Below are positions 19,578 to 27,946 of a DNA stretch of 64,000 nucleotides, piece after piece. The notes beneath the pieces are model-generated. The model saw nothing but the letters and a program-made list of their open reading frames with translations, searched no databases and was not told where the DNA came from. The stretch is taken from assembly GCF_023072615.1 (NCBI RefSeq), contig NZ_JAKNRW010000005.1:285179-349178 (forward strand), read 5' to 3'. The translations under genes and the position numbers were made by a program. The DNA comes from Pseudomonas violetae (GTDB lineage: Bacteria; Pseudomonadota; Gammaproteobacteria; Pseudomonadales; Pseudomonadaceae). Positions within the stretch are counted from its first letter, which is position 1. The number at the start of each line of letters is the position of its first letter.

Positions 19578-19784
19578 AGCAACTCCTTCATTACTAAGCG
19601 AGGCGTGAAAACGCCCGCAGGGTGGTAACCAGCATACCCATGAGCCGGCCTGTCGGCCAGCCGCGAAACCTGTAGTAACAGGCCTGGAACGGGCATTTCA
19701 AACAAGCGTATGTTTTTTTATTGACAGCACACCATCATCCCCCATAACCTCGCCAGACCTTCAACGTACCGGGATGAAGCGGAC

Positions 19785-20495
19785 GTGGGCAGCATCTATC
19801 TGATTCGACATGGGCAAGCCTCCTTTGGTGCAGACGATTACGACGTCCTGTCGTCGACCGGTGTCCGCCAGGCGCAAATCCTCGGCCAGCACCTGGCCGA
19901 ACTGGGTATCAGCTTCGATCGCTGCCTGGCAGGCGATCTGCGCCGTCAACAGGATACGGCGACCGGCGCCCTCGACCAGTACGCCGTCGTCGGGTTGCCC
20001 GTGCCTATCCTGGAAACCGATGCGGCCTTCAACGAATTCGACGCCGATGCGGTGATTCGCGCGTTGCTGCCAGAGTTGCTGCCGCAGGAACCGAAAGCCC
20101 TGAATATCTTGCGTAACGCCGCGCAGAACCGCGGCGAATTCCAGCGCATCTTCGCGCTGATCATTGAGCGCTGGCTCGCCGGCACCTATGACACGCCGGG
20201 ACTGGAAAGCTGGCTGGAGTTTGTTGAGCGGGTTCGGGCCGGGCTGCACCGTATTCTCGAGAGCGCCGACAATACCCAGAAAATCGCCGTGTTTACCTCA
20301 GGCGGGACCATCACTGCCCTGCTCCACCTGATCACCCAGATGCCTGCTCGGCAGGCCTTTGAACTGAACTGGCAAATCGTCAACACCTCGCTCAACCACC
20401 TTAAGTTCCGTGGGCGCGAGGTGGCACTGGCTTCCTTCAACAGTCATGCGCACCTGCAACTGTTGAAGGCCCCGGAACTCATCACATTTCGCTGA
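19785..20495 (+). CDS. Histidine phosphatase superfamily protein
   Basis: A 236-residue protein starting with GTG at 19785 (MGSIYLIRHGQASFG). The nearby ATG at 19774 is out of frame. The catalytic Arg8-His9-Gly10 motif at the N-terminus and the later TSGGTITALLHLI segment, typical of phosphoglycerate-mutase-like phosphatases, are present. The segment DVLSSTGVRQAQILGQHLAELG matches the family's conserved helix after the RHG loop. Substrate cannot be predicted. It is followed after 64 bp by an SCP2 protein gene on the same strand, probably co-transcribed. Confidence 0.87.
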   Translation: MGSIYLIRHGQASFGADDYDVLSSTGVRQAQILGQHLAELGISFDRCLAGDLRRQQDTATGALDQYAVVGLPVPILETDAAFNEFDADAVIRALLPELLPQEPKALNILRNAAQNRGEFQRIFALIIERWLAGTYDTPGLESWLEFVERVRAGLHRILESADNTQKIAVFTSGGTITALLHLITQMPARQAFELNWQIVNTSLNHLKFRGREVALASFNSHAHLQLLKAPELITFR

Positions 20496-20559
20496 GTCCG
20501 GATTATTGTGACCCTGGCTGTAATCATCCAGCTCTAATTACCCAAGAAAGGATCGAACC

Positions 20560-20874
20560 ATGACCTCCGTAGCTGATGCCGTACAAGCAATGAAAGCCAA
20601 GTTCAACCCAGCCGCTGCTGCCGGTCTGGACCTGGTCTTCGGTTTCCGCATCGACGACACCAAAAACTTCTCGCTGATCGTAAAGGACAGCACCTGCGAA
20701 CTGCAGGAAGGCGAAAATCCGGACGCCCAGGTGACCCTGGTGATGGACGGTGAAACCCTGGAAGGCATCGTCAGCGGCGAGACCGACGGCATGCAAGCGT
20801 TCATGGGCGGCAAATTGCGCGCTGAGGGCGACATGATGCTGGCGATGAAACTGTCCGAGCTGTTCCCGGCCTAA
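20560..20874 (+). CDS. SCP2 sterol-binding domain protein
   Basis: A 104-residue stand-alone SCP2 (sterol carrier protein 2) fold. It begins MTSVADAVQAMKAKF after an AAGGA ribosome binding site. The pattern NPAAAAGLDLVFGFRIDD...VTLVMDGETLEGIVSGETDGMQAF (described by its anchor residues around 16-33 and 57-81) is typical. SCP2 proteins bind hydrophobic ligands such as fatty acyl chains in a tunnel; bacterial roles are mostly undefined. Cytosolic; no signal peptide. Confidence 0.9.
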   Translation: MTSVADAVQAMKAKFNPAAAAGLDLVFGFRIDDTKNFSLIVKDSTCELQEGENPDAQVTLVMDGETLEGIVSGETDGMQAFMGGKLRAEGDMMLAMKLSELFPA

Positions 20875-20881
20875 GCGACGC

Positions 20882-20950
20882 GCCCCGATCTTCGGGGCCA
20901 TGCCTGGCTGCAAACGAATCCCGCCCTTCGAGGCGGGATTTGTCGTTTTT
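20882..20950 (+). terminator. Tandem hairpins after the SCP2 gene
   Basis: Two stems in succession follow the SCP2 stop: GCCCCGA/TCGGGGC (20882-20898), then AATCCCGCC/GGCGGGATT (20917-20940) with the downstream run TGTCGTTTTT. The second is a convincing rho-independent terminator. Confidence 0.75.
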
Positions 20951-21068
20951 CGGCTCGGTGAAAAGGCCGCGGGTGGATTTGCCGTCTATATTTCTTCTGG
21001 CCGCATGCGTCAGACATCGGCTGCTGGCCCTCGCTTGCGATGCAATAAGCCCTGTGGAGAGCACCGCC

Positions 21069-23027
21069 ATGAGCGCACGTGACGACCACGACGGATTGAA
21101 CCGCCGCCGTGTACTGCAAGGCCTTTCGGCAGGCGCCGTCGGCGCCTGGATCAGCCCGCTGTTTGCTGGGAGTAAAACCATGCCCGACACCCCCGCCGAC
21201 CTCATTTTGTACAATGGACGCCTTCACACAGTCGATCGCAAGAAGCCCCAGGCGAGTGCCGTGGCGATCAGAGACCGTCGTTTCGTAGTGGTTGGCAGCG
21301 ATGCCCAGGCCATGGCATTGCAAGGTCCCGGTACGCAAATCGTCGACCTGCGAGGTCGCACAGTGATCCCCGGCCTCAATGACTCGCACCTGCATCTGAT
21401 CCGCGGCGGCTTGAACTACAACCTGGAACTGCGCTGGGAAGGCGTGCCGTCCCTCGCCGATGCCTTGCGCCTGCTCAAGGACCAGGCAGACCGCACGCCA
21501 ACGCCACAATGGGTGCGTGTGGTCGGGGGCTGGAATGAATTCCAGTTCGCCGAGAAGCGCCTGCCTACCCTCGAGGAATTGAACAAGGCTGCTCCGGACA
21601 CGCCAGTGTTTGTCCTGCATCTCTATGACCGCGCCCTTCTTAACCGCGCAGCGTTGAAGGTCGTCGGATACACCCGGAACACGCCCAATCCGCCGGGTGG
21701 CGAGATCCAGCGCGACGCCAATGGCGATCCAACCGGGATGTTGATTGCCCGCCCCAACGCGATGATCCTCTACTCGACCCTGGCCAAGGGGCCAAAGCTG
21801 CCGCTCGAATACCAGGTGAACTCGACCCGCCAGTTCATGCGCGAACTTAATCGTCTGGGCGTTACCAGTGCCATCGATGCCGGTGGCGGATACCAGAATT
21901 ATCCTGACGATTACCAGGTCATTCAGCAGTTGGCCAAGGACAAGCAACTCACGGTTCGCATTGCCTACAACCTGTTTACTCAGAAGCCGAAGGAGGAACT
22001 CACCGATTTCAGGAACTGGACTGGCACCTCTCGTTACGGCCAGGGCGATGACTTTCTGCGGCACAACGGCGCAGGCGAAATGCTGGTGTTCTCAGCGGCA
22101 GACTTCGAGGACTTCCTCGAACCGCGTCCGGACCTGCCACAAACCATGGAACAGGAACTCGAACCAGTGGTTCGGCATCTGGTGGAACAACGCTGGCCGT
22201 TCCGTCTGCACGCCACCTACAACGAATCCATCACGCGCATGCTCGACGTGTTCGAGAAGGTCAATCGAGATATCCCGTTCGATGGACTGCCATGGTTTTT
22301 CGATCACGCAGAAACCATTACCCCGCAGAATATCGAACGCGTCAAAGCGCTGGGCGGGGGGATCGCGATCCAGGACCGCATGGCGTTCCAAGGCGAGTAT
22401 TTTGTCGACCGTTATGGCGCCAAGGCAGCCGAACACACCCCACCCATCGCGCGCATGCTCGCCGAAGGCTTGCCGGTCGGTGCCGGTACTGATGCCACAC
22501 GGGTCTCGAGTTATAACCCCTGGACTTCGCTTTACTGGCTGGTGAGCGGTCGTACGGTCGGTGGACTGGAGCTGCATCCCCAGGGCCTGAGCCGCGACAC
22601 CGCGCTGGAACTGTTCACCCATGGCAGCGCGTGGTTTTCTTCTGAACAAGGCAAAAAAGGCCAGATCAAGGTCGGGCAGCTGGCTGACCTGATCGCGCTT
22701 TCAGCCGACTATTTCCACATTGAAGACGAGGCGATCAAATGGATCGAGTCCGTGTTGACGATTGTCGATGGCAAAATCGTCTACGGTACCGCCGAGTTCG
22801 ACAAGCTCAGCCCGCCGCCAGTACCAGTGGTGCCTGAGTGGTCGCCGGTGGTCACAGTGCCCGGCCACTGGAAACCACTGGCGCCGTTGACAGCCCAGGT
22901 TCATCAGTGCGTGGGCGCCTGCGCAGTGCACGCCCACAGCCACGAGCGAGCACGACTGTCCTCTGCACCGGTCAGTGATTTCCAGGGGTTCTGGGGAGCG
23001 TTCGGGTGTTCGTGTTTTGCATTCTGA
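21069..23027 (+). CDS. Exported YtcJ-like amidohydrolase with Cys/His-rich tail
   Basis: A 652-residue metal-dependent hydrolase of the amidohydrolase-3 type. The start is ATG 21069 (MSARDDHDGLNRRRVLQG), preceded by GGAG. The paired-arginine motif RRRVLQG followed by a weakly hydrophobic stretch indicates Tat export. The N-terminal beta-sandwich (ADLILYNGRLHTVD) and the metal motif PGLNDSHLHL are clear. Further metal or acid residues lie in DGLPWFFDHAETI and GAGTDATRVSSYNPW. The last ~45 residues hold VHQCVGACAVHAHSH and end GCSCFAF, an unusual metal-ligand-rich extension. Substrate unknown; monocistronic or with the downstream LysR gene. Confidence 0.88.
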   Translation: MSARDDHDGLNRRRVLQGLSAGAVGAWISPLFAGSKTMPDTPADLILYNGRLHTVDRKKPQASAVAIRDRRFVVVGSDAQAMALQGPGTQIVDLRGRTVIPGLNDSHLHLIRGGLNYNLELRWEGVPSLADALRLLKDQADRTPTPQWVRVVGGWNEFQFAEKRLPTLEELNKAAPDTPVFVLHLYDRALLNRAALKVVGYTRNTPNPPGGEIQRDANGDPTGMLIARPNAMILYSTLAKGPKLPLEYQVNSTRQFMRELNRLGVTSAIDAGGGYQNYPDDYQVIQQLAKDKQLTVRIAYNLFTQKPKEELTDFRNWTGTSRYGQGDDFLRHNGAGEMLVFSAADFEDFLEPRPDLPQTMEQELEPVVRHLVEQRWPFRLHATYNESITRMLDVFEKVNRDIPFDGLPWFFDHAETITPQNIERVKALGGGIAIQDRMAFQGEYFVDRYGAKAAEHTPPIARMLAEGLPVGAGTDATRVSSYNPWTSLYWLVSGRTVGGLELHPQGLSRDTALELFTHGSAWFSSEQGKKGQIKVGQLADLIALSADYFHIEDEAIKWIESVLTIVDGKIVYGTAEFDKLSPPPVPVVPEWSPVVTVPGHWKPLAPLTAQVHQCVGACAVHAHSHERARLSSAPVSDFQGFWGAFGCSCFAF

Positions 23028-23165
23028 CAGCCGTGCCCCATTGCCCGCGATGGCGACATCACCGTCGCAATCGCCGGCAGCCCGGTTCCCAAGGATGCAT
23101 CGTCCTCCCTCGCCACAAGTCAGCACTGCTCCTACAATGCCTGCACCTCCCGCACCGGCCACCCC

Positions 23166-24029
23166 ATGGACATCGACCTCGCCCGCACCTTCCTCGAAAT
23201 CGTTCGTCACGGCAGCCTTGCCGCCGCTGCGCAGAAGCTCCACGTCACCCAGACCGCCATAACCGCACGGGTGCAGAAACTCGAAAGCCAACTTGGCGGC
23301 ACGCTGTTTGTGCGCAATCGTGCCGGCGCCCGCCTGACGCCCAACGGCGAGGCCTTTGTGGTGTACGCCAACCAGTTGGTGCAAACCTGGGAAGCGGCGC
23401 GCCGGGACTTGCCGCTGCCCGAGGGTTATCGCAATGTCCTGCACATCGGGGGTGAAGTCAGCCTGTGCAACCCGCTGATGCTTGGCTGGGCCGGCGAACT
23501 GCGGGGGAAAATTCCCAGCCATGCGCTGCGCATGGAAGTCCGTGATGGCGAACATTTGTTGCGCCAGCTCGAGCTTGGGCTGCTGGACGCGGCGCTGGTC
23601 TTTCAGCCCGAGTACTGGCCGCGCCTGCAGGTCGAACAGGTGCTGGAAGAAAAACTGATTCTGGTGCGGCTGGTGGCCAAACCCGACCCCTACGTCTATA
23701 TCGACTGGGGCCCGGAATTCCGTCGCCAGCATGATGCCGCGCTGCCGGAAAACGCCCGGGCGGCCCTGAGCTTCAACCTCGGCCCGCTTGGCCTGCAATA
23801 CATTCTCGAACAAGGAGGCAGCGGGTATTTCCGCACTCGGGTGGTCCAGAGCTACCTGGAAAGTGGCATCATGGAAAAAGTACCCAAGGCTCCAGAATTC
23901 AACTATCCCACCTACCTGGTCTACTCCCGCGACCGGGATTCGGCGACGCTGCAACAGGCATTCGTTCTACTGCGCGAAGTCATCAAGCGCGATGGCGACT
24001 GGTCACAACGCTGGGACCCGCTGACCTGA
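23166..24029 (+). CDS. LysR-family transcriptional regulator
   Basis: A 287-residue regulator starting at ATG 23166. The N-terminal winged helix-turn-helix is canonical (LARTFLEIVRHGSLAAAAQKL... VTQTAITARVQKLESQLGG, residues ~5-45). A LysR substrate-binding domain begins near residue 85 (VLHIGGEVSLCNPLML). It is transcribed in the same direction as the amidohydrolase 138 bp upstream and the desaturase operon 98 bp downstream, and may control either. The effector is unknown. Confidence 0.9.
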   Translation: MDIDLARTFLEIVRHGSLAAAAQKLHVTQTAITARVQKLESQLGGTLFVRNRAGARLTPNGEAFVVYANQLVQTWEAARRDLPLPEGYRNVLHIGGEVSLCNPLMLGWAGELRGKIPSHALRMEVRDGEHLLRQLELGLLDAALVFQPEYWPRLQVEQVLEEKLILVRLVAKPDPYVYIDWGPEFRRQHDAALPENARAALSFNLGPLGLQYILEQGGSGYFRTRVVQSYLESGIMEKVPKAPEFNYPTYLVYSRDRDSATLQQAFVLLREVIKRDGDWSQRWDPLT

Positions 24030-24127
24030 GCACAAGTTGCACCGGAGCATGGCGTTTGTGCCGTTGAGATCAGCCCAGCCAAAATCCTGGAATCGGCTAT
24101 TCTGCTGGAAGTTGGCCATCATCTCGG

Positions 24128-25282
24128 ATGAGCGCATTGAGGCAGACCACCGATACATTTCGCAGCCGTTACCGCGCCGCCGTGCACCCGCGCTACAACC
24201 CGTGGCTGCACGGTGCTTTCGTCCTGGCGTTCGGACTGCTGGCCACCGGCGGATTCTGGAGCACCGTGCAGCAAGTCAAGCCACTGGAATGGCTGGCCGT
24301 ACCACTGACCTTGTTGCTGTTCAACGCTGGCGTCTACCTGGTGCATCGCCACCTCGGGCACCACAAGAAGCACTTCGCGCGGATGTTCTACGCCCGTCAC
24401 GCCGGCGATCACCACAGCTTTTTCACCCCTGGGCACATGGCTTACGACAGCACCCGGGACTGGCGGGTGATCCTGTTTCCGGCGTGGCTGATCGTGTTGC
24501 ACACAGGGGTGATTACCCTGCCCCTCTGGTGGCTGCTGTCGCACATCAATACCAATGTGGCCGGTTTGTTCGGAGGCTGCCTGCTCCTCGGCTATCTCAC
24601 CTATGAAGTGTTCCATGCCTGCGAACACCTGCCGCCGAGTAACCGCCTGACTCGGCTGCCATGGATCCGCCAGATGCGCCGACTACACGAACTGCATCAC
24701 CGCCGCGAATTGATGCAGGAGCGTAATTTCAACATCGTTTTCCCCCTGATGGATTACCTGTTCGGCACCCTCTACTGGGAACCGGAACAACTCACCACGC
24801 CCCAGACGAGTAGGCCCATGACCCGCATGCAGCATCAAGTCGACATTGCCGCAAACCCGATTGAGGTGCTCGCCTATGCCTGCGCCGCGACCCGCTGGCC
24901 GGAGTGGCATCCTTCGTCCCTGAAAGTCGACGGGCAGGCCGGCCCGCTGCATGCGGGTTCACGCTTCGAAGAAGACATTCGCGCCGGTGGGCGGGAGGGC
25001 CACCTGAGCTGGGTGGTCGAGGAGTATCTACCCGGGCGGCGCTGGAGTGCCCGGGCCCAGGGCGACAAGGGCCTGGCGCTGGTGGTGACCTATGAGTGCG
25101 CGGCCCAAGGCGATGGCACACGGTTTATCCGCACACTGGACTATCAGTTCCAGGGCCTGGCGATGCGCCTGGCCAATCAGCTGTTGCTCAAGCGTCGCAT
25201 TGACCGCGAGTCCGCGCAGTCAATGCAGGCCTTGCGCGCAATGGCGCAACAGCACCTGGCCACGACGGGAGTCACTGTGTGA
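24128..25282 (+). CDS. Sterol desaturase/fatty acid hydroxylase fused to an SRPBCC lipid-binding domain
   Basis: A 384-residue two-domain protein. Residues 1-220 are a membrane di-iron hydroxylase with helices near 29-44, 52-70, 113-135 and 142-162. Its histidine clusters match the family: H73-x-H75-x2-HH79, H91-x3-HH96, H163-x3-H167 and H187-x2-HH191. Residues ~235-375 are a SRPBCC/START-like domain (VDIAANPIEVLAYACAATRWPEW..., RFIRTLDYQFQG), which binds hydrophobic molecules. The fusion suggests the C-terminal domain holds the lipid substrate or product. It overlaps the next gene by GTGA, so the two are coupled. Substrate unknown. Confidence 0.85.
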   Translation: MSALRQTTDTFRSRYRAAVHPRYNPWLHGAFVLAFGLLATGGFWSTVQQVKPLEWLAVPLTLLLFNAGVYLVHRHLGHHKKHFARMFYARHAGDHHSFFTPGHMAYDSTRDWRVILFPAWLIVLHTGVITLPLWWLLSHINTNVAGLFGGCLLLGYLTYEVFHACEHLPPSNRLTRLPWIRQMRRLHELHHRRELMQERNFNIVFPLMDYLFGTLYWEPEQLTTPQTSRPMTRMQHQVDIAANPIEVLAYACAATRWPEWHPSSLKVDGQAGPLHAGSRFEEDIRAGGREGHLSWVVEEYLPGRRWSARAQGDKGLALVVTYECAAQGDGTRFIRTLDYQFQGLAMRLANQLLLKRRIDRESAQSMQALRAMAQQHLATTGVTV

Positions 25283-26367
25283 GTCGATCATTCAGGTTTC
25301 GTCATGTCGTGTTGCTGGTGATTGTGGCTATAGCGGCGTTCCTGTTGTTGATGCCCACCAAGGTGCAACCGGTGGCCTGGAACCCGTCTGCGGCGCCTTC
25401 GCTCACCAGTGGCGTGTATGCCGACAATCAGCGCCTCAAAGATTTGGAACCCGTGGGTGCCGCCAACATCGACGGGCCGGAGGCGTTGCTGCTGGAGGAT
25501 AGCGCCCTGATCACCGGCCTGCATGACGGTCGATTGATCCATACCAGCCTCGACGGCAAGACCATCAAGGTACTGGCCGACACCGGAGGCCGGCCTTTGG
25601 GCCTGGCGCGGCATCCCAATGGCTTACTGGTGATTGCGGACGGGGTCAAGGGGCTGATGTCCCTGGATGCCCAGGGTCGTCTGATCCCATTGGCTACGGA
25701 GGCCAACGGCGTGCCCTTGGGTTTTACCGACGACGTGGCCATCGACAAATCCGGGCATTACGCCTATTTCAGCGACGCTTCCAGCCGATTCGGCTATGGC
25801 AGCGATGGCGATGCCATCATCGAGCATGGCGGCGACGGACGCTTGTTACGTTATGATTTCCAGACCGGCAAGACTGCCGTACTGTTGGACAAACTGGAAT
25901 TCGCAAACGGCGTGACACTGGGCCCGGACGACAGCTTCGTGCTGGTCAACGAGACCGGCGCCTATCGCATCAGCCGTTACTGGCTGAGCGGGCCGAAAGC
26001 CGGCACTCATGATGTATTTATCGACAACCTGCCGGGTTTGCCGGACAACCTTTCATTCAATGGCGAGAACCGCTTCTGGGTGGCGCTTTACGCGCCACGT
26101 AACGCCCTGCTGGATGCGATGGCGCCTCATCCCTTCGTGCGCAAAGTGATTGCCCGAGCAATGACAGTGCTGCCCAAGCCGGTGGAAAAGCGTGGGTTTG
26201 CCCTTGGGCTGGATCTGCAAGGCAAGGTGATCGCCAACTTGCAGGACGGCAGTCGCGACAATTATTCGCCGATCACGACCGTGCGCGAGTATGGGGACTG
26301 GTTGTATTTCGGCTCGCTGAAGGCCGATCACATGGCGCGGTTGCCTCTGGCGAAGGCACTGCAATAA
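25279..26367 (+). CDS. Membrane-anchored SMP-30/strictosidine-synthase-like beta-propeller
   Basis: A 362-residue protein starting with GTG 25279 in a GTGA overlap with the desaturase gene. One N-terminal hydrophobic helix (residues ~9-25, VVLLVIVAIAAFLLLMP) anchors or exports it. The rest is a six-bladed propeller of the SMP-30/gluconolactonase/strictosidine-synthase group: DGPEALLLEDSALITGLHDGRL, GRPLGLARHPNGLLVIAD, FTDDVAIDKSGHYAYFSDAS and LEFANGVTLGPDDSFVLVNETGAYRI mark successive blades. Members hydrolyse lactones or condense amines with aldehydes; here the reaction is unknown. Coupling to the hydroxylase suggests a shared lipid-modification pathway. Confidence 0.85.
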   Translation: MSRSFRFRHVVLLVIVAIAAFLLLMPTKVQPVAWNPSAAPSLTSGVYADNQRLKDLEPVGAANIDGPEALLLEDSALITGLHDGRLIHTSLDGKTIKVLADTGGRPLGLARHPNGLLVIADGVKGLMSLDAQGRLIPLATEANGVPLGFTDDVAIDKSGHYAYFSDASSRFGYGSDGDAIIEHGGDGRLLRYDFQTGKTAVLLDKLEFANGVTLGPDDSFVLVNETGAYRISRYWLSGPKAGTHDVFIDNLPGLPDNLSFNGENRFWVALYAPRNALLDAMAPHPFVRKVIARAMTVLPKPVEKRGFALGLDLQGKVIANLQDGSRDNYSPITTVREYGDWLYFGSLKADHMARLPLAKALQ

Positions 26368-26382
26368 TCAATAACCTGTAGC

Positions 26383-26466
26383 GCGCAACTTGCTGCGGCC
26401 TGTGGGATATAAGGCGTGGAATCAATCGTCAGAACGCCGCCCGCAGCAAACCGGCGCCTAAAGGTG
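26383..26466. repeat. Degenerate REP-like inverted pair
   Basis: The segment following the SMP-30-like gene has a left arm (CTGTAGCGCGCAACTTGCTG) and a partly complementary right arm (CCCGCAGCAAACCGGCGCCT). It resembles the REP pairs elsewhere in this window but with several mismatches. It may also act as a terminator between convergent genes. Confidence 0.4.
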
Positions 26467-26473
26467 CAAGTTC

Positions 26474-26716
26474 TTACCGTGGATTGATTTCGCCATCGCG
26501 TTCCGCGTTATCCGTCTCCTCACGAATGCGATCACCGTCGATTTCGCTGATGTCGCCCTCTTCGATCGGCCGCACTCCTTCGTTATCAGGCAACTCGTCG
26601 ATGCCTGGTTGGTCTTCGGGATTAATTGTCGTGCGCCCCGGGCTCAAAGGCTCAGGGTGAGTCGGGATCGGGTCATACCCGCCCTGTTCTTCGCTGGGGA
26701 ATTTGGGATCACTCAT
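26474..26716 (-). CDS. Conserved acidic 80-residue hypothetical protein
   Basis: Begins at ATG 26716 (MSDPKFPSEEQGGYDPIPTH), preceded by GAGGTG. The composition is strongly acidic and proline-rich with no hydrophobic core, suggesting an intrinsically disordered protein (DELPDNEGVRPIEEGDISEI). I do not recognise a domain. It lies between two stress-type small genes, so a stress-related role is a guess from position only. Confidence 0.6.
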   Translation of the reverse strand: MSDPKFPSEEQGGYDPIPTHPEPLSPGRTTINPEDQPGIDELPDNEGVRPIEEGDISEIDGDRIREETDNAERDGEINPR

Positions 26717-26819
26717 GAGGCACCTCGCATGGAGCCGTTGATTGGGACTCTTATCATTCGAGGTGCCGGGATTTATCCCCGTTCCAAATTTTCAGTCACC
26801 GGTCGTCGGTGCTGAACCG

Positions 26820-27062
26820 TCAGGACGATGCCTGAAGTTGCTGGACGATCTTGTCCTTGACCTGCAAGCGCTTCTCCTTGAGCTTCTTCAGCGCATCATC
26901 GCTGGGTGCATCCGACTGGGCGGCCTCAGCCTTCACCACCTCGGCGTCGGCTTGGGAATACTTGTTGAGCAGTGAATCCAGGAATGGATCATTGGTGCGT
27001 TTTTGCTGGATCTCTTCCTTTGACAGTTTCAGGTCCTGATAAAGATCGTGGGTCACCGGCAT
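26820..27062 (-). CDS. YdcH/DUF465-like small helical protein
   Basis: An 80-residue protein from ATG 27062 (MPVTHDLYQDLKLSKEEIQQ), with a clear GGAGGTG ribosome binding site; the upstream start at 27101 lacks one. The sequence is a long charged helix, with the C-terminal LKKLKEKRLQVKDKIVQQL typical of DUF465/YdcH proteins, which form helical hairpins of unknown function. The N-terminal half is longer than in E. coli YdcH. Monocistronic, facing away from the DUF4142 gene. Confidence 0.65.
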   Translation of the reverse strand: MPVTHDLYQDLKLSKEEIQQKRTNDPFLDSLLNKYSQADAEVVKAEAAQSDAPSDDALKKLKEKRLQVKDKIVQQLQASS

Positions 27063-27267
27063 GGAACACCTCCGTTTGTTGATCGGGATGAACGCGATCA
27101 ATTGCGCTCACCAACTACCAGAATGGCCTCGGTTGACCAGTTCTGTCGATACCACAGGTGTCCGTTCGTCGTGCTGACGCAAACGCGATAAAACCTTTGC
27201 CGATCTACCGCCCTCCATTTAATAACGATCAGCGGATCGCTTATAAAACCTGTGTGGAGATTGATCA

Positions 27268-27786
27268 ATGGACGGATTTACCCTGCGTAACCTGGCCCTG
27301 GCCGTAGCCTTGAGCAGCATGGGCACCGCATTTGCCGCCACTTCCAACGATTTCGTCGACAATGCTGCCGCTGGCGGGATTGCCGAAATCGAAACCAGTC
27401 GACTGGCGCTGGAAAAAAGCCAATCGGCGGACATCAAGGCTTTCGCCAACATGATGATCACCGATCATTCCAAGGCCAACGACGAACTCGCAGCGTTGGC
27501 AAAAAAGAATGACATCGAAGTGCCAGATACCACGACCCTGGTGAAGCAGGCCAAGGAAAAAATCCTCGACATGCGCGATGAATCCTTCGATACCGCCTAC
27601 GCCAACAACCAGGTGAAGGCCCACGAAGAAACCATTGAGCTGTTTAAGAAAGAAGCCAACACTGTGACCGATGACAAGGTCAAAGGCGCGACCGACCTCA
27701 AGGCGTTTGCTCAGAAAATGCTGCCGGCCCTGGAAAAACACCTGGCCAAGGCGAAAGAACTGCAAGCTGCGCATCCAGACAAGTAA
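27268..27786 (+). CDS. Exported DUF4142 protein
   Basis: A 172-residue protein with a signal peptide cleaved after AFA near residue 23 (LALAVALSSMGTAFA), followed by a ferritin-like all-helical DUF4142 domain: SNDFVDNAAAGGIAEIETSR, FANMMITDHSKANDELAALA and a C-terminal LKAFAQKMLPALEKHLAKA. The H-x-KANDEL motif is characteristic. Family members are periplasmic or outer-membrane and often stress-induced; biochemical function is unknown. Start at ATG 27268 after GTGGAG. Confidence 0.88.
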   Translation: MDGFTLRNLALAVALSSMGTAFAATSNDFVDNAAAGGIAEIETSRLALEKSQSADIKAFANMMITDHSKANDELAALAKKNDIEVPDTTTLVKQAKEKILDMRDESFDTAYANNQVKAHEETIELFKKEANTVTDDKVKGATDLKAFAQKMLPALEKHLAKAKELQAAHPDK

Positions 27787-27829
27787 GGCGCTTGCCTGGT
27801 ACTGAAATAGGTTTATGCCTGTTTCGAGC

Positions 27830-27859
27830 TAACGCCCGATGCACCGCATCGGGCGTTTT
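27830..27859 (+). terminator. Rho-independent terminator after the DUF4142 gene
   Basis: A perfect 11-bp stem (ACGCCCGATGC/GCATCGGGCGT) with an ACC loop, followed by TTTTG. It also lies downstream of the convergent Tla3-like gene. Confidence 0.8.
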
Positions 27860-27946
27860 GCATTTCAGGGGCACAAGCATGACCACCCAATGGGCAAGAA
27901 ACCGCACTGCCGCCGCAGGTGCCGTCAACCAGGCACATGGGATGGC

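Noticed and set aside
20871..22064. 397-codon minus-strand frame opposite the amidohydrolase
   Set aside because: Shadow of the amidohydrolase and its leader; no recognisable domain and no ribosome binding site.
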